Origin: XYD12-FULL-36-8 sp964391015
Lineage (GTDB): Bacteria > Bacteroidota > Ignavibacteria > Ignavibacteriales > Ignavibacteriaceae
NCBI GenBank assembly: GCA_964391015.1
Contig: CAYMKU010000012.1
Span: 1-64,000 of the forward strand
Length of the DNA stretch: 64,000 nucleotides
Direction of reading: 5' to 3'
Position 1 is the stretch's first letter; every line of letters begins with the position of its first letter. A program made the position numbers and the translations under genes. The notes under the pieces are model-generated. The model searched no databases. It was given only the letters and a program-made list of their open reading frames with translations, and was not told the DNA's origin. Positions 8,144-17,935 of this stretch are shown here, piece after piece.

Positions 8144-9604
8144 ATGAAAACATTTTATGATCTTCTGAGAGAATTAAATCCTGATCTTAAAATTGATTTA
8201 GATAAAAACTTCATTCTCACTCCCCAAAAAACGTTTACTTATCATTCAGTCATTCAATCATGCAATCATTCTGCCGAATCGCTGAGACAATTGGGAGCGG
8301 AGAAGAATTCTCTTGTACCCATTTTGTTGGACAACTCACCCGATTTTATTACTGCTGTTTTCTCGCTTTGGATGCTCGAAGCAATTCCAGTTCCTATAAA
8401 TATTAAATTGTCTTCATCGGAAATCAAAGCACAACTTGATTTTTTGAAATGCAGAAGCATAATTATCAACGACTCAACTTCAGACTTAATATATTCCAAT
8501 GAACTAAGACAAATAAACTTTAGTTCTTTTAAACCAAAAGCCGGAAGTGAGGAAATAAAATTTGCATTTGATAAAACTCGAACTGCAGTAGTTTTATTCA
8601 CCTCCGGTTCATCAGGAAAACCAAAGGCAGTAGAACTTCAGTTTTCAAGCTTGATCAACAGTGCAATGATCGGGAACGAATTTCTGAATCAAACCAATGA
8701 TGATCGCTGGCTTGCAAGTCTTCCCTTCTATCACATCGGAGGATTTTCAATAATTTTTAGAGCACTGATGTTTGGCACACAAATAATACTTCCTACCGAC
8801 TTAAAAATTAAATCCATTGATTCATGCATTCAATCATTCAAACCTTCATTGATATCGCTTGTATCTTCTCAAATAAGTGAATTATTAAAAAATAACATTT
8901 ATCCTAATAAAGACCTGCGCCACGTTCTTCTCGGCGGCGGCTTCATTGATTCGAATCTGATGAATGAAGCTTTGAACAAAGGTTGGAAAGTTTGTAAAGT
9001 ATATGGTTCAACCGAAACATCTTCCTTTGTGACATTGTTAAGTCCGAAAGAATTTAAACTAAAACCTGAATCAGCGGGCAAACCAATTCCTCCGAATGAA
9101 GTGTTTATAGTTAATGAAAATGGTGACGAACTACCGACTAATGCTGAAGGAGAAATAGTAATAAAAAGTCCTGCATTAATGAAAGGTTATTTGAACGACG
9201 ATAAAACCACAAAACAGAACCTGAAAAATGGTTTATATTACACCGGGGATATTGGTTACAAAGATGAAGATGGATATTTATATGTTGTCAACCGACGAAC
9301 TGATTTGATTGTAACAGGCGGTGAAAATGTGGCTCTCGCTGAAGTTGAAAAAATGATACTGAATTTCCCAAAAGTTAAAGAAGTTTTTGTATTCGGAATT
9401 GATGATGAAAAGTGGGGACAAAAAATCGCAGCTGCTATAGTTCCCAAGCGCGACCAAAACTTTGATTTAAAAGAATTAAAAACTTTCTTGAAAAATAAAA
9501 TCGCCGCTTTCAAAATTCCAAAGGAGATTTTTTTTGTTGATGAGCTGCCAAAAACTGAGATGGGAAAAGTGAAACGGAAAAACGTGAAGGGAATGTTTTT
9601 ATAG
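8144..9604 (+). CDS. menE: o-succinylbenzoate--CoA ligase
   Basis: MenE activates o-succinylbenzoate to its CoA ester, the substrate of MenB. The product is 486 aa from the ATG at 8144; a GTG directly before it is in frame. It is an AMP-binding adenylate-forming enzyme: P-loop-like LFTSGSSGKPKAVE near residue 155, KVYGSTETSS, YYTGDIGYKDEDGYLY, the hinge RRTDLIVTGGEN and the C-terminal catalytic lysine region KTEMGKVKRKN. These motifs are shared by the whole superfamily; assignment to MenE rather than another acyl-CoA ligase comes from the direct linkage to menB and menA. No menC is present in the window. Confidence 0.88.
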   Translation: MKTFYDLLRELNPDLKIDLDKNFILTPQKTFTYHSVIQSCNHSAESLRQLGAEKNSLVPILLDNSPDFITAVFSLWMLEAIPVPINIKLSSSEIKAQLDFLKCRSIIINDSTSDLIYSNELRQINFSSFKPKAGSEEIKFAFDKTRTAVVLFTSGSSGKPKAVELQFSSLINSAMIGNEFLNQTNDDRWLASLPFYHIGGFSIIFRALMFGTQIILPTDLKIKSIDSCIQSFKPSLISLVSSQISELLKNNIYPNKDLRHVLLGGGFIDSNLMNEALNKGWKVCKVYGSTETSSFVTLLSPKEFKLKPESAGKPIPPNEVFIVNENGDELPTNAEGEIVIKSPALMKGYLNDDKTTKQNLKNGLYYTGDIGYKDEDGYLYVVNRRTDLIVTGGENVALAEVEKMILNFPKVKEVFVFGIDDEKWGQKIAAAIVPKRDQNFDLKELKTFLKNKIAAFKIPKEIFFVDELPKTEMGKVKRKNVKGMFL

Positions 9605-9622
9605 TTGAATATTCCAATCGTT

Positions 9623-9675
9623 CGTCATGCTGAACTCGTTTCAGCATCTAGATTCCGAAACAAGTTCGGAATGAC
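9623..9675. repeat. Dispersed palindromic repeat between menE and the thioesterase
   Basis: Two stems lie in tandem: TGCTGAA/TTCAGCA (9628-9634/9640-9646) and ATTCCGAA/TTCGGAAT (9652-9659/9665-9672), framed by GTCAT at 9624 and ATGAC at 9671. It lies between convergent genes and could end both transcripts. Its GTCATGCTGAA start resembles the elements at 197 and 7204. Confidence 0.6.
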
Positions 9676-9702
9676 ATCGGCATGAATTTTAATGAATACT
9701 AA

Positions 9703-10113
9703 TTACACTTTCACCTCGTAATATTGCATCAATCCCGCTCTTACATCTTCCTTAATCGACTTTTTCTTCCAGGATTTCTTATCCACAAAAACATGAGTTG
9801 TTTTAACTTTAACACACAAATCTCCATTTTCGTTTTTACAAGTATAAGAAAGTTTAAATGCAGAAGAACTTATACTCTCAACAGATAATTCTATGGTCGC
9901 AAATGAATTGTAAACAAGCGGTTTATGGTAAGTCGCTTCGCTGTGAATAATTGGAACAACATAATCGTCATTTGCCCAATAATTTTCTTTGAGATTAAAA
10001 CTTTGAATCATCTCTTCATAAACAGAATGGCATAACTCGTAAATCTTGGCATAGAATAAAATTCCGGCTGGATCACAATCGTAAAAATTTATTTTTCGTT
10101 TTGATGTGAACAT
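9703..10113 (-). CDS. Hot-dog thioesterase, probable DHNA-CoA hydrolase
   Basis: The 136-aa product is a 4-hydroxybenzoyl-CoA-type hot-dog thioesterase. The N-terminal INFYDCDPAGILFYAKIYEL holds the family active-site motif with Asp14 in DPAG. Full length for the family. Its position beside menB, menA and menE suggests that it hydrolyses 1,4-dihydroxy-2-naphthoyl-CoA before MenA acts, the step done by MenI or its cyanobacterial counterpart. It is convergent with menE, so it has its own promoter. A general acyl-CoA thioesterase role cannot be excluded from sequence alone. Confidence 0.8.
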   Translation of the reverse strand: MFTSKRKINFYDCDPAGILFYAKIYELCHSVYEEMIQSFNLKENYWANDDYVVPIIHSEATYHKPLVYNSFATIELSVESISSSAFKLSYTCKNENGDLCVKVKTTHVFVDKKSWKKKSIKEDVRAGLMQYYEVKV

Positions 10114-10390
10114 GATTTATTGAGTGATCATTTCTTCTTATTTTCTGACAGCATTTACGCGGTTTAAGATATATTTCAATTCTAAATTATAAGTATAAAT
10201 ATAAATAAAAAGGTGGTTTAAGGTGCCAATTATGTTAATTAGAATTCATATGTAAAAAAAGACTAAATTGTATTTTAACTTTGAGATTAAACATATCTGA
10301 ATTGAACTAAAAAATGTCAATTTGGTTTAATAAATTAAATTTTCGATTTTAAAGTTATCATTCTGCTTCTAAATAAATAATTAATACATC

Positions 10391-10801
10391 ATGATGCAAA
10401 ATAAATTAGAAATTGATTCTGCCAAATTATCCGGTATTTATCGTATTGTATACCTTATTTTGGGATTTTTACTGGTAGCGATTGGTATAATTGGAATTTT
10501 TCTTCCAATACTTCCAACAACAATATTTTTAATTCTTGCATCAGCATGTTTTGTAAAGAGTTCTCCCCAAGCAAATGAATGGCTTAGAAGCAATAAATTT
10601 CTTGGTCCTTATCTTAAGAATTATCAAGATAATACCGGACTTTCAATCAAAATAAAAATTTTAACAATAAGCTTTTTATGGATATCAATATCACTCTCAG
10701 CATTCTATTTAACCAATGAGTTCTACATCAAAATAATCTTATTGGCAATTGCAATTGGTGTCAGCATTCATTTAATAATGGTAAGGACAAGGAAAAATTA
10801 A
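10391..10801 (+). CDS. DUF454 (YbaN-like) small inner-membrane protein
   Basis: The 136-aa product has three or four hydrophobic helices. It carries the DUF454 pattern: a first helix with LLVAIGIIGIFLPILPTTIF, then ASACFVKSSPQANEWLRSNK and a FLGPYLKNYQDNTGLSIKIK loop. The family is related to E. coli YbaN; its function is not established. Two ATG codons stand in tandem at the start (10391 and 10394). katG follows after 36 nt on the same strand, so the two may be co-transcribed. The 277-bp upstream gap shows no clear element. Confidence 0.85.
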   Translation: MMQNKLEIDSAKLSGIYRIVYLILGFLLVAIGIIGIFLPILPTTIFLILASACFVKSSPQANEWLRSNKFLGPYLKNYQDNTGLSIKIKILTISFLWISISLSAFYLTNEFYIKIILLAIAIGVSIHLIMVRTRKN

Positions 10802-10837
10802 AATTTAATTATGAATACATAAAAGAAAGAACTAAAT

Positions 10838-13036
10838 ATGAGTAACAATTCTAACAACAGCGGTAAATGCCCTTTTCCGCATTCAACAAAAGTAAGTGCG
10901 TTTGGTACCTCTAATCAGAATTGGTGGCCAAATCACTTAAAGCTACATATTCTCCGACAAAATTCATCCTTATCCAATCCTATGGATAAAGAATTCAATT
11001 ATAAAGGAGCCTTCAACTCCCTTGACTATAAAGCATTGAAGAAAGATCTCCAGGAACTGATGACCCAATCTCACGATTGGTGGCCTGCAGATTTCGGACA
11101 TTACGGTTCATTATTCATTCGAATGTCATGGCACTCTGCTGGTACATACAGAGTTGGTGATGGAAGAGGCGGTTCTGGAGGTGGATTCCAGCGCTTTGCT
11201 CCACTAAATAGCTGGCCGGATAATGCTAATCTTGATAAGGCACGCAGACTGCTTTGGCCAATAAAACAAAAGTACGGAAAAAAAATTTCTTGGGCTGATT
11301 TATTAGTCCTCGCCGGCAATGTTGCTATGGAATCAATGGGATTTAAAACATTCGGATTTGGCGGTGGACGTGAAGATGCATGGGAACCTGATGAAAGCAT
11401 TTACTGGGGCTCCGAGACTAAATGGCTTTCAGATGAAAAGCGTTACTCAGGTGAAAGAAATCTTGAAAATCCTCTTGCGGCTGTACAGATGGGACTTATA
11501 TACGTAAATCCTGAGGGGCCAAATGGTGTTCCCGATCCTGTTGCTGCAGCTAAAGATATTCGCGAAACTTTTGCTCGAATGGGAATGAATGATGAAGAGA
11601 CTGTTGCGCTGATTGCTGGTGGTCATACATTTGGTAAAGCTCATGGTGCCGGCGACCCAAAACTGATGGGACCAGAACCAGAAGCTTCGGAGATCGAAGA
11701 GCAGGGGTTGGGATGGAATTACAAATTCGGGAAAGGTAAAGGTCCGGATACTCTCACAGGTGGACCTGAATTAACCTGGACAACGACCCCAACCAAATGG
11801 GGTCATGATTTCTTCAAACACTTGTTTGAATATGAATGGGAGCTGACTAAAAGTCCTGCAGGCGCACATCAATGGGTAGCAAAGAATGCTGATCCAATTA
11901 TCCCCGATGCTCACAATCCAAATAAAAAAAACTTACCGGGAATGCTTACCACAGATCTTTCATTAAAGTTCGATCCTGAGTATGAAAAAATTTCGAAAAA
12001 GTTTTACAAAAATCCTGATGTCTTTGCAGATGCGTTTGCACGTGCTTGGTTTAAACTGCTTCACAGAGATATGGGACCAAAATCAAGATACCTTGGTCCC
12101 GAGGTGCCAAAAGAAGATTTAATCTGGCAAGATCCAATTCCAATGGTTGATCATAATTTAGTAGATGAAAAAGATATTAGTGACTTAAAGAAAAAAATTC
12201 TCGCCTCAGAACTTTCGACTTCCGAGTTGGTTTCCACAGCATGGGCTTCTGCTTCAACTTATCGCAATTCAGATAAACGAGGCGGGGCTAATGGTGCTCG
12301 TATAAGATTAGAACCTCAGAAAAACTGGGAAGTAAATAATCCAACACAATTGTCAAAAGTACTGAATGCACTTGAGAAGAGACAGAAAGAATTCAACTCA
12401 ACACAAAAGGGCAATAAGAAAATTTCACTCGCGGATTTGATTGTACTTGCAGGTTGTGCTGCTGTTGAAAAGGCTGCTAAAGATGCTGGATACGCTGTTG
12501 CAGTTCCTTTTACTCCTGGAAGAATGGATGCTTCCAAAGAACAAACAGATGCAAATTCATTTACAGTTCTCGAACCAATTGCAGATGGATTCCGTAATTA
12601 CGCAAAAGGAAACGCAGGAGTTTGCGCAGAGCATTTGTTAGTTGATAAAGCACAGCTGCTTACTCTTTCAGTTCCAGAAATGACAGTGCTTGTTGGCGGT
12701 ATGCGAGCGTTGAAAGCTAACTATGATAATTCTGATTACGGAGTATTTACCGATCACCCCGGTGTGTTGACCAATGATTTCTTTGTCAACCTGCTTGATA
12801 TGAGTACAGAATGGAAAGCAACAGATGAGTCAAAAGAAAAATTTGAAGGACACGATCGTAAAACAGGTAAATCGAAATGGAAAGCTACAAGAGTAGATTT
12901 GATATTCGGTTCCAACTCAGAACTCAGAGCAGTTGCTGAAATTTATGCAAGCTCAGATGGTAAAGAAAAATTCGTAAAAGATTTTATCATCGCATGGAAT
13001 AAGGTAATGAATCTCGATCGGTTTGATTTAGGTTAA
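10838..13036 (+). CDS. katG: Catalase-peroxidase
   Basis: KatG is a haem enzyme that destroys hydrogen peroxide by catalase and peroxidase reactions. The 732-aa product has full family length and both tandem peroxidase domains. Distal Arg95, Trp98 and His99 are in FIRMSWHSAGTYR; the proximal haem His263 is in GGHTFGKAHG. The Trp98-Tyr222-Met248 set that forms the Met-Tyr-Trp cross-link needed for catalase activity is complete (Tyr in LIYVNPEGP, Met in FARMGM). There is no signal peptide, so it is cytoplasmic. A 14-bp stem ends the transcript at 13152. No OxyR or PerR gene is adjacent. Confidence 0.97.
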   Translation: MSNNSNNSGKCPFPHSTKVSAFGTSNQNWWPNHLKLHILRQNSSLSNPMDKEFNYKGAFNSLDYKALKKDLQELMTQSHDWWPADFGHYGSLFIRMSWHSAGTYRVGDGRGGSGGGFQRFAPLNSWPDNANLDKARRLLWPIKQKYGKKISWADLLVLAGNVAMESMGFKTFGFGGGREDAWEPDESIYWGSETKWLSDEKRYSGERNLENPLAAVQMGLIYVNPEGPNGVPDPVAAAKDIRETFARMGMNDEETVALIAGGHTFGKAHGAGDPKLMGPEPEASEIEEQGLGWNYKFGKGKGPDTLTGGPELTWTTTPTKWGHDFFKHLFEYEWELTKSPAGAHQWVAKNADPIIPDAHNPNKKNLPGMLTTDLSLKFDPEYEKISKKFYKNPDVFADAFARAWFKLLHRDMGPKSRYLGPEVPKEDLIWQDPIPMVDHNLVDEKDISDLKKKILASELSTSELVSTAWASASTYRNSDKRGGANGARIRLEPQKNWEVNNPTQLSKVLNALEKRQKEFNSTQKGNKKISLADLIVLAGCAAVEKAAKDAGYAVAVPFTPGRMDASKEQTDANSFTVLEPIADGFRNYAKGNAGVCAEHLLVDKAQLLTLSVPEMTVLVGGMRALKANYDNSDYGVFTDHPGVLTNDFFVNLLDMSTEWKATDESKEKFEGHDRKTGKSKWKATRVDLIFGSNSELRAVAEIYASSDGKEKFVKDFIIAWNKVMNLDRFDLG

Positions 13037-13151
13037 TAATCGGTTTTCAATGGGGATTTTTCATATGGAAAGGGTGTTGGTGATAAACTTGAATAAATGT
13101 GAAGAATGTTGAGTAGTATGCTTAGATGAGTTTGAAGGAATTATTTGATTT

Positions 13152-13184
13152 AGATATGCCAGATTTTGAAAATCTGGCATATCT
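13152..13184. terminator. Bidirectional terminator between katG and the amidase gene
   Basis: A perfect 14-bp stem AGATATGCCAGATT/AATCTGGCATATCT (13152-13165/13171-13184) with a 5-nt loop lies between the convergent katG and amidase genes. A short T-rich tail follows on the plus strand. Confidence 0.7.
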
Positions 13185-13191
13185 CTTTAGT

Positions 13192-13953
13192 TTAGATCAA
13201 TCTCATATCCTCTAAGAATGGCAATTTCTTACGAACTTCTTTCACATAATCTTTATCAATTTCAGCAGTAATAATTTTTTCTTTATTCTTCACACTTACA
13301 ATTTCTTTTCCCATTGGATCAAAGACTAATGAGAAGCCGTTGTAATGAAGCTTTTTGTCATTCCCTACTCTGTTAACACCGGCAACATAACATTGGTTTT
13401 CAATTGCTCTTGCCTTCAGCAATGTTCGCCAATGCTCAATTCTTGTAATTGGCCAATTGGCAATATTAATGATCAAATCAACCTTTTTCTTAGCATAAAG
13501 TCTAAATAGTTCCGGAAAACGAAGATCGTAACAGATTGAAAGTCCAATCTTCCACCCATCAACAACTGCTATTGTAATCCGTTTTCCTTTTGTATAAAAT
13601 TTGTGTTCGTTGGAATACGAAAATGGATGTATCTTTTTGTATTTGGCTTTTAGTTTTCCACCAGCATCAATATGAACCAATGTATTGAAATATTTTTTTT
13701 TGCTTTGTTCAATAATTCCTGCAAAAACGTGAACCTTTTCCTTAATTGCTAATTGAGAAAAAAAATTTATTGATTCATCATTCATGCTTTCCGCCATTGC
13801 TAAAGCATTCATAGTAAAACCTGTTAAAGACATCTCAGGAAATATTAAGAAATTACCTAAGTCTGATTTTTTTTCCATCAGTAAGACTATTTTCTTCATA
13901 TTTGCGGTTTTATTCTCCCATTTGGGATTGTATTGAACTAAAGAAATTTTCAT
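13192..13953 (-). CDS. Carbon-nitrogen hydrolase, probable omega-amidase
   Basis: The 253-aa product is a nitrilase-superfamily amidase with the full catalytic triad: Glu40 in IFPEMSLTGF, Lys107 in KYKKIHPF and Cys141 in GLSICYDLRFPELFR. Length and motif context resemble E. coli YafV and mammalian Nit2, which hydrolyse alpha-ketoglutaramate or alpha-ketosuccinamate (omega-amidase, also used in methionine salvage). No signal peptide. It stands alone on the minus strand, so neighbours give no substrate clue. Confidence 0.88.
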   Translation of the reverse strand: MKISLVQYNPKWENKTANMKKIVLLMEKKSDLGNFLIFPEMSLTGFTMNALAMAESMNDESINFFSQLAIKEKVHVFAGIIEQSKKKYFNTLVHIDAGGKLKAKYKKIHPFSYSNEHKFYTKGKRITIAVVDGWKIGLSICYDLRFPELFRLYAKKKVDLIINIANWPITRIEHWRTLLKARAIENQCYVAGVNRVGNDKKLHYNGFSLVFDPMGKEIVSVKNKEKIITAEIDKDYVKEVRKKLPFLEDMRLI

Positions 13954-14077
13954 TTGTTTAAATCCACAATTATTGGAAGGATACTACATAATACGGTGCG
14001 TTATTATTTAACATTTACTTAAGTTTGTACTAAATTTTTTGAGAATAAATTTAGATATAAAAATATAAAATCCTACA

Positions 14078-15508
14078 ATGAATAAAAGCTTTCCATTTGA
14101 TTTTGAGTTTTTTGATTTCTTCGAGGGAATGTGTTTCATAATAACTGTCGATGGTAAAATATTAAGCTGCAACAAAGCAGCTGAAAAAAAATTGAGAACT
14201 AACCTTATCAACACAAATCTTTTGGAAATTGTTGAAGATTCGGAGAAAGAATCACTTGAGACGGCTGTCAAACAATGTATCGAATTAAATAAATATCTAG
14301 AACATTCTTCAAAACTTAAAACTGATGCAAGCCAAATTTTTATAGAAATGTTCCTATGCCCCTACTCATTGGGTGAGGATGGTGCAGATAGGACTAATCA
14401 TTGTTTTGTTCTTGCAAACAATATTACACTAAAAAAAGAAAGAGAAGAAGATTTACAGCGTTTTTTTTATGTTGCTGAAAACACTGTCAATCCTCTGCAA
14501 ATAACCGACACTGAAGGAAGAATGATTTATGTCAATCCAGCATTCCTTAAAGTTAGTGGATATACACGGGAAGAATTGATCGGTGAAAATCCGAAAGTGT
14601 TCGGAAGTAAGAAACAGCTTAAAAGATTTTGGGGAGAAATGTGGAGTACAATTAAAAGCGGAAAAGTTTGGATAGGTGACGTAGAAAATAAAAAGAAAAA
14701 TGGTGAGCCTTTCTTTACACAACTTTTGATCTCTCCTATTCTCGACAATGACCAAAAGGTAACCGGCTATTTCGGGATTCATCGTGATTTAAGCGAAAAG
14801 AAAACTCTTGAAAAGCAGCTTATTCATACTCAAAAAATGGAAAGCATCGGAACGTTAGCTGCAGGCATTGCACATGAAGTTGGAAATCCTTTAGCTTCTA
14901 TATCAGCAATTGTTCAAGTTGCACAAAGATATACAACTGATGAGTTGGTAAAAGAAAAACTTGAACTTGTGAAGAATCAAGTGAACAGAATTTCTAAAAT
15001 AATTCGCGATTTGGTAGATTTCTCACGTCCTTCAAATTTCGAATTACAGCTTACGGATATAAATAAAAACATATCTGAAGCTGTTGAGATAACCAAAGTG
15101 GGTGTTAAAGCAAAGGATATTCAGTTTGAATTGGATTTGAATGCGAACATCCCGCTTTTACATTTGGTCGCCGATCAAATTCAGCAAGTGTTTGTAAATA
15201 TTTTGCTTAATGCTGCTGATGCAATTTTAGAGTCACCAAAAAAAGACAAAAAAATAATAATTAAATCCGAATTATTTGATAACGATGAAGTCATCATAAC
15301 ATTTACTGATAATGGAACCGGTATCTCGGATGAAAATATCCCTAAAATATTTGAACCTTTCTTCACTACAAAGAAAGAAGGAAGAGGAACCGGATTAGGA
15401 CTTTGGGTCAGTTATGGAATTATTAAAAGTTTCCAAGGTGATATAAAAGTATCAAGTGTTCGGGGACAAGGAACAATTTTCACAATAGAGCTTCCAATTC
15501 ACAAATAA
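14078..15508 (+). CDS. PAS sensor histidine kinase, NtrB-like
   Basis: The 476-aa product has two PAS domains (about residues 12-120 and 125-245), then a HisKA domain with the phosphorylated His266 in LAAGIAHEVGNPLASI, then a HATPase domain with NILLNAADAI (N box), FTDNGTGI and GRGTGLGLWVSYGI. There is no membrane helix, so it senses a cytoplasmic signal. It is 16 nt upstream of a sigma-54-dependent response regulator, with which it must form a two-component pair. The signal is unknown; PAS domains of this class often bind small ligands or cofactors. Confidence 0.93.
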   Translation: MNKSFPFDFEFFDFFEGMCFIITVDGKILSCNKAAEKKLRTNLINTNLLEIVEDSEKESLETAVKQCIELNKYLEHSSKLKTDASQIFIEMFLCPYSLGEDGADRTNHCFVLANNITLKKEREEDLQRFFYVAENTVNPLQITDTEGRMIYVNPAFLKVSGYTREELIGENPKVFGSKKQLKRFWGEMWSTIKSGKVWIGDVENKKKNGEPFFTQLLISPILDNDQKVTGYFGIHRDLSEKKTLEKQLIHTQKMESIGTLAAGIAHEVGNPLASISAIVQVAQRYTTDELVKEKLELVKNQVNRISKIIRDLVDFSRPSNFELQLTDINKNISEAVEITKVGVKAKDIQFELDLNANIPLLHLVADQIQQVFVNILLNAADAILESPKKDKKIIIKSELFDNDEVIITFTDNGTGISDENIPKIFEPFFTTKKEGRGTGLGLWVSYGIIKSFQGDIKVSSVRGQGTIFTIELPIHK

Positions 15509-15524
15509 AGTAAGAAACTGATTT

Positions 15525-16880
15525 ATGGCATATAAAATATTGGTTGTAGATGATGAAGAAATAATTCGTGAGTCTTTATCATTTGTATTTAAAAAGGAGG
15601 GATATTTAGTTGAAGAAGCAGAAAATGGCAAGATTGCATATGATAAGATTATTGAAAGCAGTTTCGATATAGTCATTACCGATCTTGAAATGCCAGGCAT
15701 GAAAGGGATTCAACTTGTAGAAGAAATTCAAAAATTGAACATACAGACTTCAATAATAATTATAACAGCGTATGGCTCATTAGATACAGCAATTGCTGCA
15801 TTAAGAAATGGTGCGAGTGATTACATTCTGAAACCTATCGAGTTTGATGAAATTCTGATTAAGATCAAAAAATTACTTGAGATGAAGTACTTATTGCTGG
15901 AAAATAGAATTCTCAAAAAGGAAATTCAGCGAACGTATGACTACGAAAACATTGTAGGCAAAAGTCCACTTATTAAAAACATTTACGAAATGATTGACAC
16001 TGTGGCAGAAACAGACAGTACTGTACTTATAACTGGAAAAAGCGGAACTGGAAAAGAATTAGTTGCACGTGCACTTCACTTTAAGAGTAAAAGAAAAAAT
16101 AAAGCATTTATACCAGTAAATTGCGGAGCCATTTCAGAAAACCTAATTGAGAGCGAATTGTTTGGACACAAACGCGGCGCATTTACGGGAGCCATATCAG
16201 ACAAGGAAGGTTTTTTCAAAGCAGCTGATGGTGGAACAATATTTCTTGACGAAGTAAGCGAACTTCCTTTAAACCTTCAAGTAAAATTTTTAAGAGTTTT
16301 ACAAGAAAGAGAATTCACTCCCGTGGGATCAACTTCACCAATATCTGTTAACATCAGATTCATTGCATCTACAAATCGGGACCTCAAACAAGAGATAAAA
16401 AACGGAAAATTTAGGGAAGATTTGTTTTACCGTCTAAACGTAATTGAAATCAATCTCCCATCACTTAAAGAAAGAGAGGAAGATATTCCTGTTCTTGCAG
16501 ATCACTTCCTAAACAAGTATCGTACTGAAATGAACAAAAATGTTAAAGGAATTGAAAACGAGGCGCTGAGAGCTTTAATAAATTATGATTGGAAAGGTGA
16601 AGTTCGAGAACTTGAAAACGTTATTGAGAGGGCTGTAATTTTTTCCAAACTAGACTTTATTACTATAAAAGATTTACCGACTACATTCCGCCCTACTGAT
16701 CTTACTACAAATGATTTCACTTCAGGTTCTCTTGAAGAATCGGTCAAAAACTTCGAAAGAAACTACATTTTAAGAACTTTAGAATCCAACGATTTTGATA
16801 AAGAAAAGACCGCAGATGTTCTGAAAGTCGGCTTGTCTACTCTGTATCGGAAGATGAAAGAATTAGATATTAAAGCATAA
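15525..16880 (+). CDS. Sigma-54-dependent response regulator, NtrC family
   Basis: The 451-aa product has a receiver domain (phospho-acceptor Asp53 in VITDLEMPGMKG), an AAA+ domain with Walker A GKSGTGKE at 171-178 and the sigma-54 contact loop GAFTGA at 218-223, Walker B GGTIFLDEV, and a C-terminal Fis-type helix-turn-helix ending VGLSTLYRKMKEL. It activates sigma-54 promoters when phosphorylated by the kinase encoded just upstream. A possible sigma-54 promoter lies in the gap downstream, before the UspA gene. Confidence 0.95.
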   Translation: MAYKILVVDDEEIIRESLSFVFKKEGYLVEEAENGKIAYDKIIESSFDIVITDLEMPGMKGIQLVEEIQKLNIQTSIIIITAYGSLDTAIAALRNGASDYILKPIEFDEILIKIKKLLEMKYLLLENRILKKEIQRTYDYENIVGKSPLIKNIYEMIDTVAETDSTVLITGKSGTGKELVARALHFKSKRKNKAFIPVNCGAISENLIESELFGHKRGAFTGAISDKEGFFKAADGGTIFLDEVSELPLNLQVKFLRVLQEREFTPVGSTSPISVNIRFIASTNRDLKQEIKNGKFREDLFYRLNVIEINLPSLKEREEDIPVLADHFLNKYRTEMNKNVKGIENEALRALINYDWKGEVRELENVIERAVIFSKLDFITIKDLPTTFRPTDLTTNDFTSGSLEESVKNFERNYILRTLESNDFDKEKTADVLKVGLSTLYRKMKELDIKA

Positions 16881-17338
16881 TTTTGATTAAATTCAAAATA
16901 TATGCTCCCCTAATAGCCGGATCCCTTGTGCGAAAAAGTCTGATTTTTATTTAACACATCAATTACCTGATTCACTAAAATCCAAGATCAGCTAATCCGA
17001 AAAATAACTTTGTTCTGATTATATGTTCTGCTGGCAAAGACCGAAGCCATTTTAAACAACCATATCTCATTTTATGGCACGATTATCGTTGATTTATCAC
17101 AAGAATGCTATGACTTGGTTCGTCCAAATTAACAGATAACGCAAAATATATTTTTCCACAGATCAGGTTATAAAACGTAGTTTATAATATTTCGAGTTAG
17201 TGATATATAATCAAAACTCAGTAATAAAATTAAGTGCGTTCAAACAAATGTATTTTAAAAAGCATTGCCTTAATATTTAATTCTTATAAATTGAAAATGT
17301 TAGCATTTAACATCGAACAAATAAAGTAAAGGGAACAA
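16881..17338. other. Intergenic gap before the UspA gene
   Basis: This 458-bp stretch has no ORF with coding character on either strand. It holds the possible sigma-54 promoter at 17075 and an AAAGGGA ribosome site directly before the UspA gene. I see no strong terminator hairpin after the regulator gene. Confidence 0.6.
17075..17089 (+). promoter_or_regulatory. Possible sigma-54 (-24/-12) promoter
   Basis: TGGCACG-ATTA-TCGT resembles the consensus TGGCACG-N4-TTGC. The -24 box is perfect and spacing is right, but the -12 box matches only at two of four positions. It points toward the UspA gene, whose start is about 250 nt downstream, and lies next to the gene of a sigma-54 activator. The imperfect -12 box keeps confidence low. 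Confidence 0.35.
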
Positions 17339-17839
17339 ATGGTACAGGTTAAAAATATTTTAGTCCCAATTGATTTTAGTACAAGCTCTTATCAAGTATT
17401 CGAGCTTGCACATTGTCTTGCTAAAAATAAAGGAGCACATCTTCACCTGATACATGTTATTGATCCGGTTTACTATAAGGAACAAGAGGCCAGAATTTCA
17501 GATGTTGAATTTATTCACAAAATCAGGTTAGAGAATGCAAAAGAAGAACTTCGAAAATTCAAGTTTGAACTTCCACATTCAGAAATTGATATTACTGAAG
17601 TTTTGGTTGAAGGCGTCCCTCATAAGGAAATCCTAAATTATGCGAGACAGAATGACATCGATGTGATTGTTATTGCAAGTCATGGTTGGACGAATCTTTC
17701 ACACATGGTCATGGGAAACATTACTGATAAAATTATGCGCCAAGCTGATGTTCCTGTAATATGTGTCAAATCAAACATTTCAGTAATAAAAAGCAGAGAA
17801 ATACGGCGACACAGCTTCGCTGAAAATTTAATCAGCTGA
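17339..17839 (+). CDS. Universal stress protein UspA family
   Basis: The 166-aa product has one Usp domain starting KNILVPIDFS, with the usual acidic strand-1 Asp, a middle VEGVPHKEILNYARQNDIDVIVIASHG and a closing QADVPVICVKSN. The ATP-binding loop G-x2-G-x9-G-S/T is degenerate here: in HGWTNLSHMVMGNITD the second Gly is Asn and the final Ser/Thr is Asn. It may therefore not bind ATP in the usual way. It is monocistronic and follows the NtrB/NtrC-like pair, which may control it. Confidence 0.9.
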   Translation: MVQVKNILVPIDFSTSSYQVFELAHCLAKNKGAHLHLIHVIDPVYYKEQEARISDVEFIHKIRLENAKEELRKFKFELPHSEIDITEVLVEGVPHKEILNYARQNDIDVIVIASHGWTNLSHMVMGNITDKIMRQADVPVICVKSNISVIKSREIRRHSFAENLIS

Positions 17840-17935
17840 AATCCTCATTCTATTATTTGATAAAGGTCATTTCGACACTTATTGCATGCAAAATGAAATT
17901 TGCATTTCTTCCGATTAAACTTGAAGTTGCTTCTA

